From Novosphingobium sp. JCM 18896 (GTDB lineage Bacteria; Pseudomonadota; Alphaproteobacteria; Sphingomonadales; Sphingomonadaceae): DNA of 64,000 nucleotides. A model generated the notes under the pieces. That model was not told where the DNA came from. It ran no database searches and worked only from the letters and a program-made list of their open reading frames with translations. The position numbers and the translations under genes were made by a program. The DNA lies in the NCBI RefSeq assembly GCF_025938095.1, contig NZ_JAPCZF010000001.1:744001-808000 (forward strand), written 5' to 3'. Below, piece after piece: positions 32,804 through 39,976 of the stretch (the stretch's first letter is position 1; each line of letters begins with the position of its first letter).

Positions 32804-35058
32804 ACGCGCCTGAAAACAAGCAGCAGTTCCGTCTCGTCGGCACCCGTCCCGTCCGTCCCGACGGGGTCGAGAAGGTCACCGGCAAGGCGATCTATGGACC
32901 TGACCACGTCTCGCCCGGCATGCTCCAGGGCGCTGTGCTGCGCAGCCCGCATCCGCACGCACGCATCCGCGGCATCGACACGAAGAAGGCCGAGGCGCTC
33001 GCGGGTGTGAAGGCCGTCGTCACCGGCCAGGATTTTCCGCAGGCGGCGGACAAGCTCGTCGCCGGTGCCGAAAGCGCCTCGAACCTGCGCTGGGTCGCGC
33101 AGAAGTGCATGGCGATCGGCAAGGTGTTCTACGAAGGCCAGGCCGTTGCCGCGGTCGCCGCGACCAGCCATGCCGTGGCCGAAGCGGCGCTCAAGCTGAT
33201 CGAGGTCGATTACGAGGTGCTGCCGCACGTCATCGCCATCGAGGACGCGCTGGCCGAGGACGCGCCGGTGCTGCACGACGACGTGTTCACCCAGGGCCTC
33301 GCGGAGAAGCCGACCAAGCCCTCGAACGCCTCGATGCGTTTCGCGATCGAGCGCGGCGACGCCAAGGCGGCGATCGCCGGCGCGGCCGCGAGCTTCACCG
33401 GTCGCTTCACGCTGCAGCCCGTGCACCAGGGCTATATCGAGCCGCACGCCTGCGTTGCGCAGTGGAATGCCGACGGTCAGGCCCAGATCTGGTGTTCGAG
33501 CCAGGGGCACTTCGCGATCCGCGCGATGACTGCGGGCATCCTGCAGATCGACATCGCCAGCGTCCGTGTCCACCCGCTCGAGATCGGCGGCGGCTTCGGC
33601 GGTAAGACCACGGTCTATCTCGAACCCGTCGCCATGCTGCTGTCGCGCAAGGCAGGGCGGCCGGTGCGGTTGACGATGAAGCGGACCGACATCTTCCGCT
33701 CGACCGGCCCGGCACCGGGCGCGGTGATCGATATCACCCTGGGCGCGGCGGCCGACGGCACCTTGGTGGGGGCCGAGATCGAGCTCAAGTACCACGGCGG
33801 CGCCTTCCCGGGGGCCAACGAGGTCTATTCGGGCGTCGGCGGCGCGGTGGGCCACTACCGCGTGCCCAATGCCTCGATCGTCGGTTGGAACGTGCTCAGC
33901 AACATTCCGACGATGCACGCTTATCGTGCGCCGGGCGCGCCGCAGATCAACTTTGCGGTCGAGAGCGCGATGGACGAACTCGCGGCCAGGCTCGGCATCG
34001 ATCCGATCGACCTGCGGCTCAAGAACATCGTCCATCCGGGCGAGCCCTCGGCCTCGGGTGTGCCGCTTGGCGCGATCGGCTATGCCGAGGCGCTGGAGGC
34101 GGCCAAGGCCCACCCGCACTGGTCGTCCCCCGTTGCACCCGGCCAGGGCCGCGGCGTCGCCTGTGGCGCCTGGGGCAATTACGGCGGCCCGTCGACCGCT
34201 TCGGTCAAGCTCGGCGAGGACGGCTCGGTGCTCGTCACCGAGGGCAGCCCCGACATCGGCGGCAGCCGCGCCTCAATGGCGATCATGGCGGCCGAGACCC
34301 TGGGCGTCGCCTACGAGAAAGTCCGCGTGACGATCGCCGACACCTCGTCGATCGGTTTCTCGATGGTCACCGGCGGCAGCCGGACGACCTTCGCCACGGG
34401 CAAGGCGGTGATCCAGGCGACCGAGGGCGTGATCGAACAGCTCAAGGACCGCGCCGCGCGGACCTGGGGCGTCGACGTCGCCGCCGTGACCTGGGAAGAC
34501 GGCACCGCGGTGCATGGCGACCAGCGCCTGACTCTGGCCCAGATCGCCGCGAAGACCGGCACCACCGGCGGGCCGATCTCGGCCGAGGCCGTGGTCGATC
34601 CGCACGACTTCCTGCCCGGCTTCGGCGTGCACATCTGCGACACCGAGGTCGATCGCGAGACCGGCCACGTCCTCGTCAAGCGCTACACCGTGGTCCAGGA
34701 CGTCGGCCGCGCGATCCATGCCGACTACGTCGAGGGGCAGATGCAGGGCGGGGCTGTGCAGGGCATCGGTTGGGCGCTCAACGAGGCCTATGTCTACGAC
34801 CGCTCGGGCAAGCTCGATAACGCCGGCTTCCTCGACTATCGCATGCCCGTCGCCTCGGACATGCCGATGATCGATACGGTCATGGTCGAAGTGCCGAACC
34901 CCGCGCATCCCTATGGCGTCAAGGGCGTCGGCGAGGTGCCGATCGTGCCGCCGCTGGCCGCGGTCGGCAACGCGGTCAGCCGCGCGACGGGGATCCGCAT
35001 GCACGACCTGCCGATCAGCCCCGACCGCGTCTACGGCCTGCTGCGCGCGGCGGAGTAG
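32800..35058 (+). CDS. Molybdenum hydroxylase, molybdopterin-binding large subunit
   Basis: A 752-residue catalytic subunit. After the N-terminal RPDGVEKVTGKAIYGPD, the first MoCo region includes EIGGGFGGKT. The active-site loop reads AYRAPGAPQ (about residue 374), and the catalytic Glu is in GVKGVGEVPIVPPLAAVGNA near the C-terminus. The loop is not the AYxCSFR of form I CO dehydrogenase, so a CO dehydrogenase is ruled out; xanthine dehydrogenase usually has FRGFG. It hydroxylates an unidentified, probably cyclic or CoA-linked substrate using water as oxygen source. GGACAGGAGG sits before ATG 32800. A MoaD-like gene follows. Confidence 0.9.
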   Translation: MNAPENKQQFRLVGTRPVRPDGVEKVTGKAIYGPDHVSPGMLQGAVLRSPHPHARIRGIDTKKAEALAGVKAVVTGQDFPQAADKLVAGAESASNLRWVAQKCMAIGKVFYEGQAVAAVAATSHAVAEAALKLIEVDYEVLPHVIAIEDALAEDAPVLHDDVFTQGLAEKPTKPSNASMRFAIERGDAKAAIAGAAASFTGRFTLQPVHQGYIEPHACVAQWNADGQAQIWCSSQGHFAIRAMTAGILQIDIASVRVHPLEIGGGFGGKTTVYLEPVAMLLSRKAGRPVRLTMKRTDIFRSTGPAPGAVIDITLGAAADGTLVGAEIELKYHGGAFPGANEVYSGVGGAVGHYRVPNASIVGWNVLSNIPTMHAYRAPGAPQINFAVESAMDELAARLGIDPIDLRLKNIVHPGEPSASGVPLGAIGYAEALEAAKAHPHWSSPVAPGQGRGVACGAWGNYGGPSTASVKLGEDGSVLVTEGSPDIGGSRASMAIMAAETLGVAYEKVRVTIADTSSIGFSMVTGGSRTTFATGKAVIQATEGVIEQLKDRAARTWGVDVAAVTWEDGTAVHGDQRLTLAQIAAKTGTTGGPISAEAVVDPHDFLPGFGVHICDTEVDRETGHVLVKRYTVVQDVGRAIHADYVEGQMQGGAVQGIGWALNEAYVYDRSGKLDNAGFLDYRMPVASDMPMIDTVMVEVPNPAHPYGVKGVGEVPIVPPLAAVGNAVSRATGIRMHDLPISPDRVYGLLRAAE

Positions 35059-35061
35059 CGC

Positions 35062-35304
35062 TTGCGCCTGATCGTCATGCCGCCGTTCGACCGCGAGTTC
35101 TTCGGCGGCAAGGACACGCTCGAGATCGAGGCACCGACCTTGCTGGCGCTGGTCGACCGGCTCGGCGATCTGTCGCCGGGCTTTGCCGAACAGGCCGAGG
35201 CGCGCGCCGCCTTTGCGGTCGACGGCGTATTCGCGCCCGACTGGACGCGCGCGCTGGCCGGGGCGGAGGAAGTCGTCCTGCTGCAGCGCGTTGCCGGCGG
35301 GTGA
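35062..35304 (+). CDS. MoaD/ThiS-like sulfur-carrier protein
   Basis: An 80-residue beta-grasp candidate: opening strand RLIVMPPF, a middle helix ALVDRLGDLSPGF, a VDGVFA turn matching the VNG of MoaD, and a closing EEVVLLQRVAGG. The C-terminal Gly-Gly is the thiocarboxylate-forming end of sulfur carriers. It begins 3 bases after the hydroxylase large subunit with GGAG at 35052-35055 before TTG 35062. A dedicated MoaD-like protein in a hydroxylase operon could serve molybdopterin synthesis or cofactor sulfuration for this enzyme. This is inference; the family call rests on length, order of elements and the Gly-Gly end. Confidence 0.7.
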   Translation: MRLIVMPPFDREFFGGKDTLEIEAPTLLALVDRLGDLSPGFAEQAEARAAFAVDGVFAPDWTRALAGAEEVVLLQRVAGG

Positions 35305-35313
35305 TTGCGCGTA

Positions 35314-35333
35314 TAGATAGTGCTCACTCATTA
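35314..35333. promoter_or_regulatory. Operator-like palindrome, site 2 of 3
   Basis: TAGATAGTGCTCACTCATTA: left arm identical to consensus, right arm CTCATTA diverged from CTATCTA, inner AGTG-CT-CACT perfect. It lies 17 bases upstream of the TauD-type gene start (35351), where a bound protein would block transcription or initiation. Confidence 0.6.
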
Positions 35334-35350
35334 TAAGATGGGGAGAGGAC

Positions 35351-36151
35351 ATGACCGACAGCCTGACCTGGCGCGCGCTGGAGCCCTTCGGCGTCGAGAT
35401 CGAGCGCGACCTGTCGCAGCCGCTGTCGCCGGCCGAGACTGAGCAGTTCCGCTCGCTGTTCAACACCCACGGTCTCGTCATCGCGCGCGGGCAGGCGCTG
35501 TCCATGGAGCGCCAGCGCGATGTCTGCGCGCTGCTCGGGCCGATCCTGCTGCGCGAGGGCGAGAACGGCTTCATGACCAACGAGGGCGGCGGCCCTTCGG
35601 CCTCCGAGCTCAACTGGCATGCGGACGCGGCCTATACCGAGCATCCGTTCGACGCGCTGTCGCTGCACGCGCTCCACGTGGTCGACGGCGCCTCGTCGAC
35701 GCGCTTCGCCCGCGCCGAGATCGAGCTGCCCGACGACCTGCGGGACCTGCTCGACGGGCGCGAGCAGGAGATGATCGCGCCGCACTACACGGTGCTGGCC
35801 GAGGTCACCTGCGACGTCCGCGATCCGCTCGCGCAGAAGCGCGGCGTCATGCCCGCGCTCTATCGCAACCCGCACAACGGCCGCACCTGCGTCTGGGTCA
35901 ACGCCATGCAGACCGCGCGGCTGCTCGACATGGATTGGGAGCATAGCCGCGACAGCCTCCATGCGATCTACGACCACCTCTATGCCCCGGCCAACGTCTA
36001 CGAGCACCGCTGGCACCAGGGCGACCTGGTCATCTGGGACAACATCGCGCTCCAGCACATGCGCGGGAACGTCGAGGGCGTGGGCAAGCGCGTGCTGCAG
36101 CGGGTGATCGTCGGCACCGAGGGTGTGGCGCCGCACGTCCAGGCGGGCTAG
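35351..36151 (+). CDS. TauD/TfdA-family Fe(II)/2-oxoglutarate dioxygenase
   Basis: A 266-residue non-heme iron dioxygenase. The facial triad is His90-x-Asp92 in LNWHADAAYTEHPF and a distal His at about 236 in WDNIALQHMR; a conserved Arg for 2-oxoglutarate follows at about 247-251. It hydroxylates an unactivated carbon, often next to a sulfonate, ether or acid, releasing succinate and CO2. GGGGAGAGG precedes ATG 35351, and palindrome site 2 lies just upstream. It is followed by a GFA gene 9 bases on. In this regulon it could cleave or hydroxylate the same substrate as the molybdenum hydroxylase. A taurine-specific role is not supported. Confidence 0.9.
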   Translation: MTDSLTWRALEPFGVEIERDLSQPLSPAETEQFRSLFNTHGLVIARGQALSMERQRDVCALLGPILLREGENGFMTNEGGGPSASELNWHADAAYTEHPFDALSLHALHVVDGASSTRFARAEIELPDDLRDLLDGREQEMIAPHYTVLAEVTCDVRDPLAQKRGVMPALYRNPHNGRTCVWVNAMQTARLLDMDWEHSRDSLHAIYDHLYAPANVYEHRWHQGDLVIWDNIALQHMRGNVEGVGKRVLQRVIVGTEGVAPHVQAG

Positions 36152-36160
36152 GCCCGGGCC

Positions 36161-36568
36161 ATGACGAATACGACCCAGGGTTCCTGCCAATGCGGCGCCG
36201 TTCGCTTTCGTGTCGATGGCGCATTCCAGAGCTTCTTCCTCTGTCACTGCGGGCGCTGCCGCAAGGACACCGGCTCGGCGCACGGCGCCAACCTGTTTTC
36301 GTCGAGCGCCAAGCTCGAATGGCTGGCGGGTGAGGGGGAGGTGCGGACCTATCGCGTGCCCGACACGCGCCACGAGAAGAGCTTCTGCGCCACCTGCGGC
36401 TCGGCGCTGCCGCGCGTGCAAGAGGGGGTCGGCATGCTCGTCGTGCCCGCGGGCAGCCTCGACGAGCCGATCGACATTCGGCCCGACGCGCACATCTTCG
36501 TCGCCGATCGCGCGGATTGGGATGAGGGGCTCGAAGCCCTGCCGCGGTGCGAGACCTTCCCGGGCTAG
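36161..36568 (+). CDS. GFA (CENP-V) family zinc protein
   Basis: A 135-residue protein of the glutathione-dependent formaldehyde-activating/CENP-V fold. The zinc sites are intact: SCQCGAVRF, CHCGRCRKDTGS and CATCGSALPR. Family members bind two zinc ions; some are glutathione-adduct enzymes, many have unknown function. Its presence behind a 2-oxoglutarate dioxygenase might relate to formaldehyde or another aldehyde released by oxidative demethylation or dealkylation, which is inference. The gene is coupled to the dioxygenase by a 9-base gap. Its stop TAG shares CTAG (36565-36568) with the stop of the convergent gene. Confidence 0.9.
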   Translation: MTNTTQGSCQCGAVRFRVDGAFQSFFLCHCGRCRKDTGSAHGANLFSSSAKLEWLAGEGEVRTYRVPDTRHEKSFCATCGSALPRVQEGVGMLVVPAGSLDEPIDIRPDAHIFVADRADWDEGLEALPRCETFPG

Positions 36569-37638
36569 GCGCCGACCTCGACCGTCTCACCATTGCGCCA
36601 CTGCCGCAGCACCAGGTAGCGCCCGTGCAGCGCGCCGCGATCCTGGATGCCGAAGCCGAGCAGGGTGCCTTCCTCGCCCTCGGCGGCGGGGAGCCACTTG
36701 ATCTGCTCGAGCCCGACTTTGACGCCTTCGCGCGTGAAGTCCTCGGCGCGGGCCAGGCCCTCGGCTACGAGCCGGCCGAGATCGTAGCCCTTGGCGGCCC
36801 AGACCGCCTGCTTCGCACCCAGGCCCATGCGCTCGCGCAGCGCGTTGAGCGTGCGGTTCGAATCCGAATGCATGTCGATGTAGATCCAGCCGTCGCAGGC
36901 CTGGGCGAAGTCGCCGTGATAGCCGCGCAGGCCCGCCGTGTTCATGATCCGCGGCCCCTGCCAGCCGCTGGCGCTCAGCGGCCGCGCCACGGCCGGCGCC
37001 GATAGCCCGAGCCCGAGGTAGACGAAGCCCTGCGGCTGCGCGGCCAGCACGCGTTCGACCGCTTCCGACGCGTCCTCCGATAGCGGCGAGATCGCTTCGG
37101 CGGCGACGATATCGAGCCCGATAATCCGCGCCTCGTCCTCCAGATACTTGAGATGCCGCGTGCCGATCGGCGACTGGTCGTAGACCACGCCGACCCGATC
37201 CGCGCCTATCGCCTTGAGGTGCCGGGCCATGACCAGCGATTCGTCCTCGTGCGAGCCGACCTGGAGGTGGAACATCCATTCGCCGCGCCCGCGCTCGGCG
37301 CCGGCCCAGTTGATCGTCGGTACTTGCGCGGCCTCGACCCAGGGCGTCGCGGCGAGGGCGTTGTCGCCGATCGCCGGGCCGACGATCAGAGCGACGTCCT
37401 GCCGGATCAGGTCCTGAAACGCCCGCTCCACGGCAGCCGCGGTGCCCGAGGGCAGCCCGAGCCCATAGGCGTGGACGAATTCGACCTCGGCATCGAGCCG
37501 GCCCGCGGCCTGCACGGCTTCGACCTCGCGCCGCAGCCAGTCGGTGACGTCTCCGGGCGCATCGGTGCCATCGCCCATGTCGTTGAGCACGCCTACCTTG
37601 ATCTTGGCCTTGATCTTGGCCTTGATCTTCGTCGCCAT
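36565..37638 (-). CDS. Type 1 periplasmic-binding-fold protein (Leu/Ile/Val-binding-like) without signal peptide
   Basis: A 357-residue protein with the two-domain fold of branched-chain amino acid binding proteins (Peripla_BP_6-like): KVGVLNDMGDGTDAPGDVTD at the start, ALIVGPAIGDNALA, a middle GVVYDQSPIGTRHL, and AAKGYDLGRLVAEGLARA towards the end. The N-terminus is MATKIKAKIKAKIKVGVL: no hydrophobic leader, only a Lys/Ile repeat made by a 12-base tandem repeat. ATG 37638 is chosen because GGGAGGG ends 6 bases before it; ATG 37641 and 37644 add only Met. No permease or ATPase gene is nearby. It may be a cytosolic sensor, like AmiC, or exported by unusual means. Confidence 0.8.
   Translation of the reverse strand: MATKIKAKIKAKIKVGVLNDMGDGTDAPGDVTDWLRREVEAVQAAGRLDAEVEFVHAYGLGLPSGTAAAVERAFQDLIRQDVALIVGPAIGDNALAATPWVEAAQVPTINWAGAERGRGEWMFHLQVGSHEDESLVMARHLKAIGADRVGVVYDQSPIGTRHLKYLEDEARIIGLDIVAAEAISPLSEDASEAVERVLAAQPQGFVYLGLGLSAPAVARPLSASGWQGPRIMNTAGLRGYHGDFAQACDGWIYIDMHSDSNRTLNALRERMGLGAKQAVWAAKGYDLGRLVAEGLARAEDFTREGVKVGLEQIKWLPAAEGEEGTLLGFGIQDRGALHGRYLVLRQWRNGETVEVGA
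37597..37629. repeat. 12-base tandem repeat in a coding start
   Basis: Nearly three copies of CTTGATCTTGGC, encoding Lys-Ile-Lys-Ala units at residues 4-14 of the binding-fold protein. In-frame length change by slippage would vary the basic N-terminus without breaking the frame. Confidence 0.8.
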
Positions 37639-37672
37639 CATCATCCCTCCCGCGATGCGCCTCGCGCTTGCC

Positions 37673-37692
37673 CAGATAGCTGCCACTATCCT
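37673..37692. promoter_or_regulatory. Operator-like palindrome, site 3 of 3
   Basis: CAGATAGCTGCCACTATCCT: core GATAG-N6-CTATC, perfect in the 5-base halves. It lies between divergent genes starting at 37638 and 37741. The left flank GCTTGCCC matches the flank of site 1. Confidence 0.65.
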
Positions 37693-37740
37693 AGCTTGCG
37701 ATCCAGAGCCTTTGAGGGCCGACAGCCCAGGGGGAGAGTG

Positions 37741-38895
37741 ATGAGCAGGATATCCGATTTGCTGGACGCCGCGCGCGGCGCATCCGGTCTCGACAATTTC
37801 GGCGAGGACAGCTTCCGCGAGGGGCTCGAACGGCTGATCGCCTCGGGCGACGGCGAGGCGCGGCTCAACGAGGCCGGCCGCCGGATGTTCGACGGCCAGA
37901 TCGTCATGCTGCTGATGAAGCGGCTCGAGGTCGAGGACTGGTACGCACGCCATCCCGAGATCGACGAGCAGGAGATCGTCGCGCCGCTGATGGTCCTCGG
38001 CCTGCCGCGCACCGGCTCGACCGCGCTGCATTGCCTGCTCGGCGAAGACCCTGCGGTGCGCGTCATGCGCAATTGGGAATGCATGAACCCTTGCCCGCCG
38101 CCCGAGGCCGCGACCTACGAGACCGATCCGCGCATCGCGCTGATGGACGAGCAGATGAAGCGCCGCGACGAGATGACGCCGCGGATGAAGCAGATGCTGC
38201 CGAGCACCTCGACCTCGCCGACCGAAGACCAGCTCACCATGGGCTACAACTTCGCTTCGCAGATCTTCCAGGCGAGCTTCCGCATCCCGTCCTATGCGCA
38301 GTGGCTCCACCACGAGGCCGATCTCGAACCCACCTTCCGCTACGTCAAGCGCGTGCTCAAGCTGCTGCAATGGCGCTGCCCGCCGCGCCGCTGGCGGCTC
38401 AAGAACCCGACCTATTCGATGTTCATCACGGCGCTCGACAAGGTCTTCCCCGACGCGCGCTATTGCATGACGCATCGTGACGTCGCCAACGTGATCCCCT
38501 CGGTCGCCGATCTCTACTACGAGATGCACAAGCCCAACACCGACGTGCCCGACAAGGCTTGGCTCGGCGCGATCAACGAGGAGTTCGGCATGCTCGGCAT
38601 GCAGCGGATGATCGCCTTCCGCGACGCCGGGCAAGAGCACCGCTTCTTCGACATCCACTTCGCCCCGTTCCAGAAGGACCCGTTCCCGACGCTGGCGAAG
38701 CTCTACGACTTCCTCGGCGAGCCTTTCACGCCCGAGGCCGAGGCACGGATGCGCGCCTGGCGCGAGAACACCCCGCGCGACAAGCACGGCCGCCACGAAT
38801 ACGACGGCGCCGAATTCGGTCTGCACACCGCCGAACTGCGCGAGAAGTTCCGCTTCTATACCGACCGCTACGACGTGCCGCTCGGGAAGGACTGA
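37741..38895 (+). CDS. Sulfotransferase family protein (PF13469-like)
   Basis: A 384-residue protein. The PAPS 5'-phosphosulfate loop GLPRTGST is at residues 87-94. A later YCMTHRDVANVIPSVADLY segment supplies the 3'-phosphate-binding Arg/Ser region, and RWRLKNPTYSMF contains the conserved Lys-x-Pro. There is no membrane anchor, so it is cytosolic. It transfers sulfate from PAPS to a hydroxyl group, although many bacterial members lack a proven acceptor. GGGGAGAG lies right before ATG 37741, and palindrome site 3 is in its promoter. The stop overlaps the next SDR start by one base. Presence in a catabolic regulon is unexpected and hints at a conjugated intermediate. Confidence 0.85.
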   Translation: MSRISDLLDAARGASGLDNFGEDSFREGLERLIASGDGEARLNEAGRRMFDGQIVMLLMKRLEVEDWYARHPEIDEQEIVAPLMVLGLPRTGSTALHCLLGEDPAVRVMRNWECMNPCPPPEAATYETDPRIALMDEQMKRRDEMTPRMKQMLPSTSTSPTEDQLTMGYNFASQIFQASFRIPSYAQWLHHEADLEPTFRYVKRVLKLLQWRCPPRRWRLKNPTYSMFITALDKVFPDARYCMTHRDVANVIPSVADLYYEMHKPNTDVPDKAWLGAINEEFGMLGMQRMIAFRDAGQEHRFFDIHFAPFQKDPFPTLAKLYDFLGEPFTPEAEARMRAWRENTPRDKHGRHEYDGAEFGLHTAELREKFRFYTDRYDVPLGKD

Positions 38896-39815
38896 TGTTC
38901 GGCTTTCACACCGAGGCCGCGGAGGTCGTTCGCGGGATCGATCTGACCGGCCGGCGGGTGGTGATCACCGGCGCGAGCTCGGGGATCGGCGTGGAGACCG
39001 CGCGGGCGCTGGCTCTGGTCGGCGCGGATCTGGTGCTCGGCGTGCGGGACGTCGCGAAGGGCGGCGAGGTCCTTCGCGACATCGACGGTAACCTTCGCCT
39101 TCTCAGGCTCGACCTGTCCGATCTCGCTTCGGTCGCGAACTTCGCCGCGCAGATATCGGGCCCGGTCGACGTGCTGATCTGCAACGCCGGCGTTTCGAAG
39201 ACGCCGGACAAACATCTGGCCAACGGCCTCGACATAAGGTTCGCGACCAATCACCTCGGTCACTTCCACCTCGCGCACTTGCTAAAGCCGCAGATGGCGG
39301 AACGCGGCGCGCGGATCGTCGTGGTCAGTTCGGCTGCGCACAAAGGCATGCCGGTGCGGCTCGACGACCTGCAGTGGCAGAGCCGCGAGCATTTCGACGG
39401 TGCCGCCTATGCCGAGAGCAAGAGCGCCAACATCCTCTTCGCGCAGGAGGCGACGCGGCGCTGGCAGGGCGAGGGGATCTTCGCCAATGCCGTGCTGCCG
39501 GGCTCGTCGCTGACCGGGCTGCAGCGCTTCCACGGCGAAGCGCTCAAGCGCAAGATCGGCTTCATCCACGAGGACGGCTCGCTCGATCCGCGGATGAAGA
39601 CCGCAGGCCAGGCGGCGGCGACCTCGGTCTGGGCGGCGACGGCGCCTGAACTCAAGGGGCGCGGCGGTCTGGTGCTCGAGGATTGCGCCGAGGCGCTGCC
39701 GGTGGGACCCGAGACCCATGCCTGGGCCGGCTATGACGCCAGCGTCGCCGACCCAGAGACCGCGCGGCTGCTGTGGGAGCATTCGCTGGAACTGGTGCGA
39801 AAATTCCTCCCCTGA
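38895..39815 (+). CDS. SDR family protein, retinol-dehydrogenase-like
   Basis: A 306-residue SDR with the longer C-terminus of the retinol dehydrogenase/WW-oxidoreductase group. TGASSGIGVE is the cofactor loop (about residues 26-35), with CNAGVS in place of NNAG, ATNHLGHF typical of this group, Ser in VVVSSAAH and the catalytic YAESKSAN. ATG overlaps the sulfotransferase stop (TGATG), so it is in that operon. The last codons and stop (Phe-Leu-Pro-TGA) are supplied by the REP-like repeat at 39805. It probably oxidises or reduces a hydrophobic alcohol or ketone; substrate unknown. Confidence 0.88.
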   Translation: MFGFHTEAAEVVRGIDLTGRRVVITGASSGIGVETARALALVGADLVLGVRDVAKGGEVLRDIDGNLRLLRLDLSDLASVANFAAQISGPVDVLICNAGVSKTPDKHLANGLDIRFATNHLGHFHLAHLLKPQMAERGARIVVVSSAAHKGMPVRLDDLQWQSREHFDGAAYAESKSANILFAQEATRRWQGEGIFANAVLPGSSLTGLQRFHGEALKRKIGFIHEDGSLDPRMKTAGQAAATSVWAATAPELKGRGGLVLEDCAEALPVGPETHAWAGYDASVADPETARLLWEHSLELVRKFLP

Positions 39816-39936
39816 AAGGGGAGGGGGACCACCCGCAGGGTGGTGGAGGGGGCTCTCGGCTGAGTGAGGCGTTTCCGGCGAACTCCCTCCACCCCGCCGC
39901 TTCGCGGCGCGGTCCCCCTCCCCGTGCCGGGGAGGA
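39805..39936. repeat. REP-like inverted pair (ATCCTCCCC family) overlapping an SDR stop codon
   Basis: The left unit TTCCTCCCCTGAAAGGGGAG starts at 39805, inside the SDR gene, and contains its TGA at 39813-39815. The right unit CCCCGTGCCGGGGAGGAA ends at about 39936. Internal GGAGGGGGCT and CTCCCTCC blocks and GGACCACCC/GGTGG stems match the pairs at 6621 and 19970. Confidence 0.8.
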
Positions 39937-39976
39937 AGTGCTTGCATCGCCTGCTCATCCGCGCGACCGAGCGGGC

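Noticed and set aside
31434-35058. Aerobic CO dehydrogenase (coxMSL)
   Set aside because: Gene order fits, but the large-subunit active-site loop is AYRAPGAP rather than AYxCSFR, so a form I CO dehydrogenase is excluded and only a general Mo hydroxylase call is safe.
35351-36151. Taurine dioxygenase (tauD)
   Set aside because: The iron triad fits the superfamily, but no tauABC transporter is present and the context is a different regulon. A taurine-specific call is unsupported.
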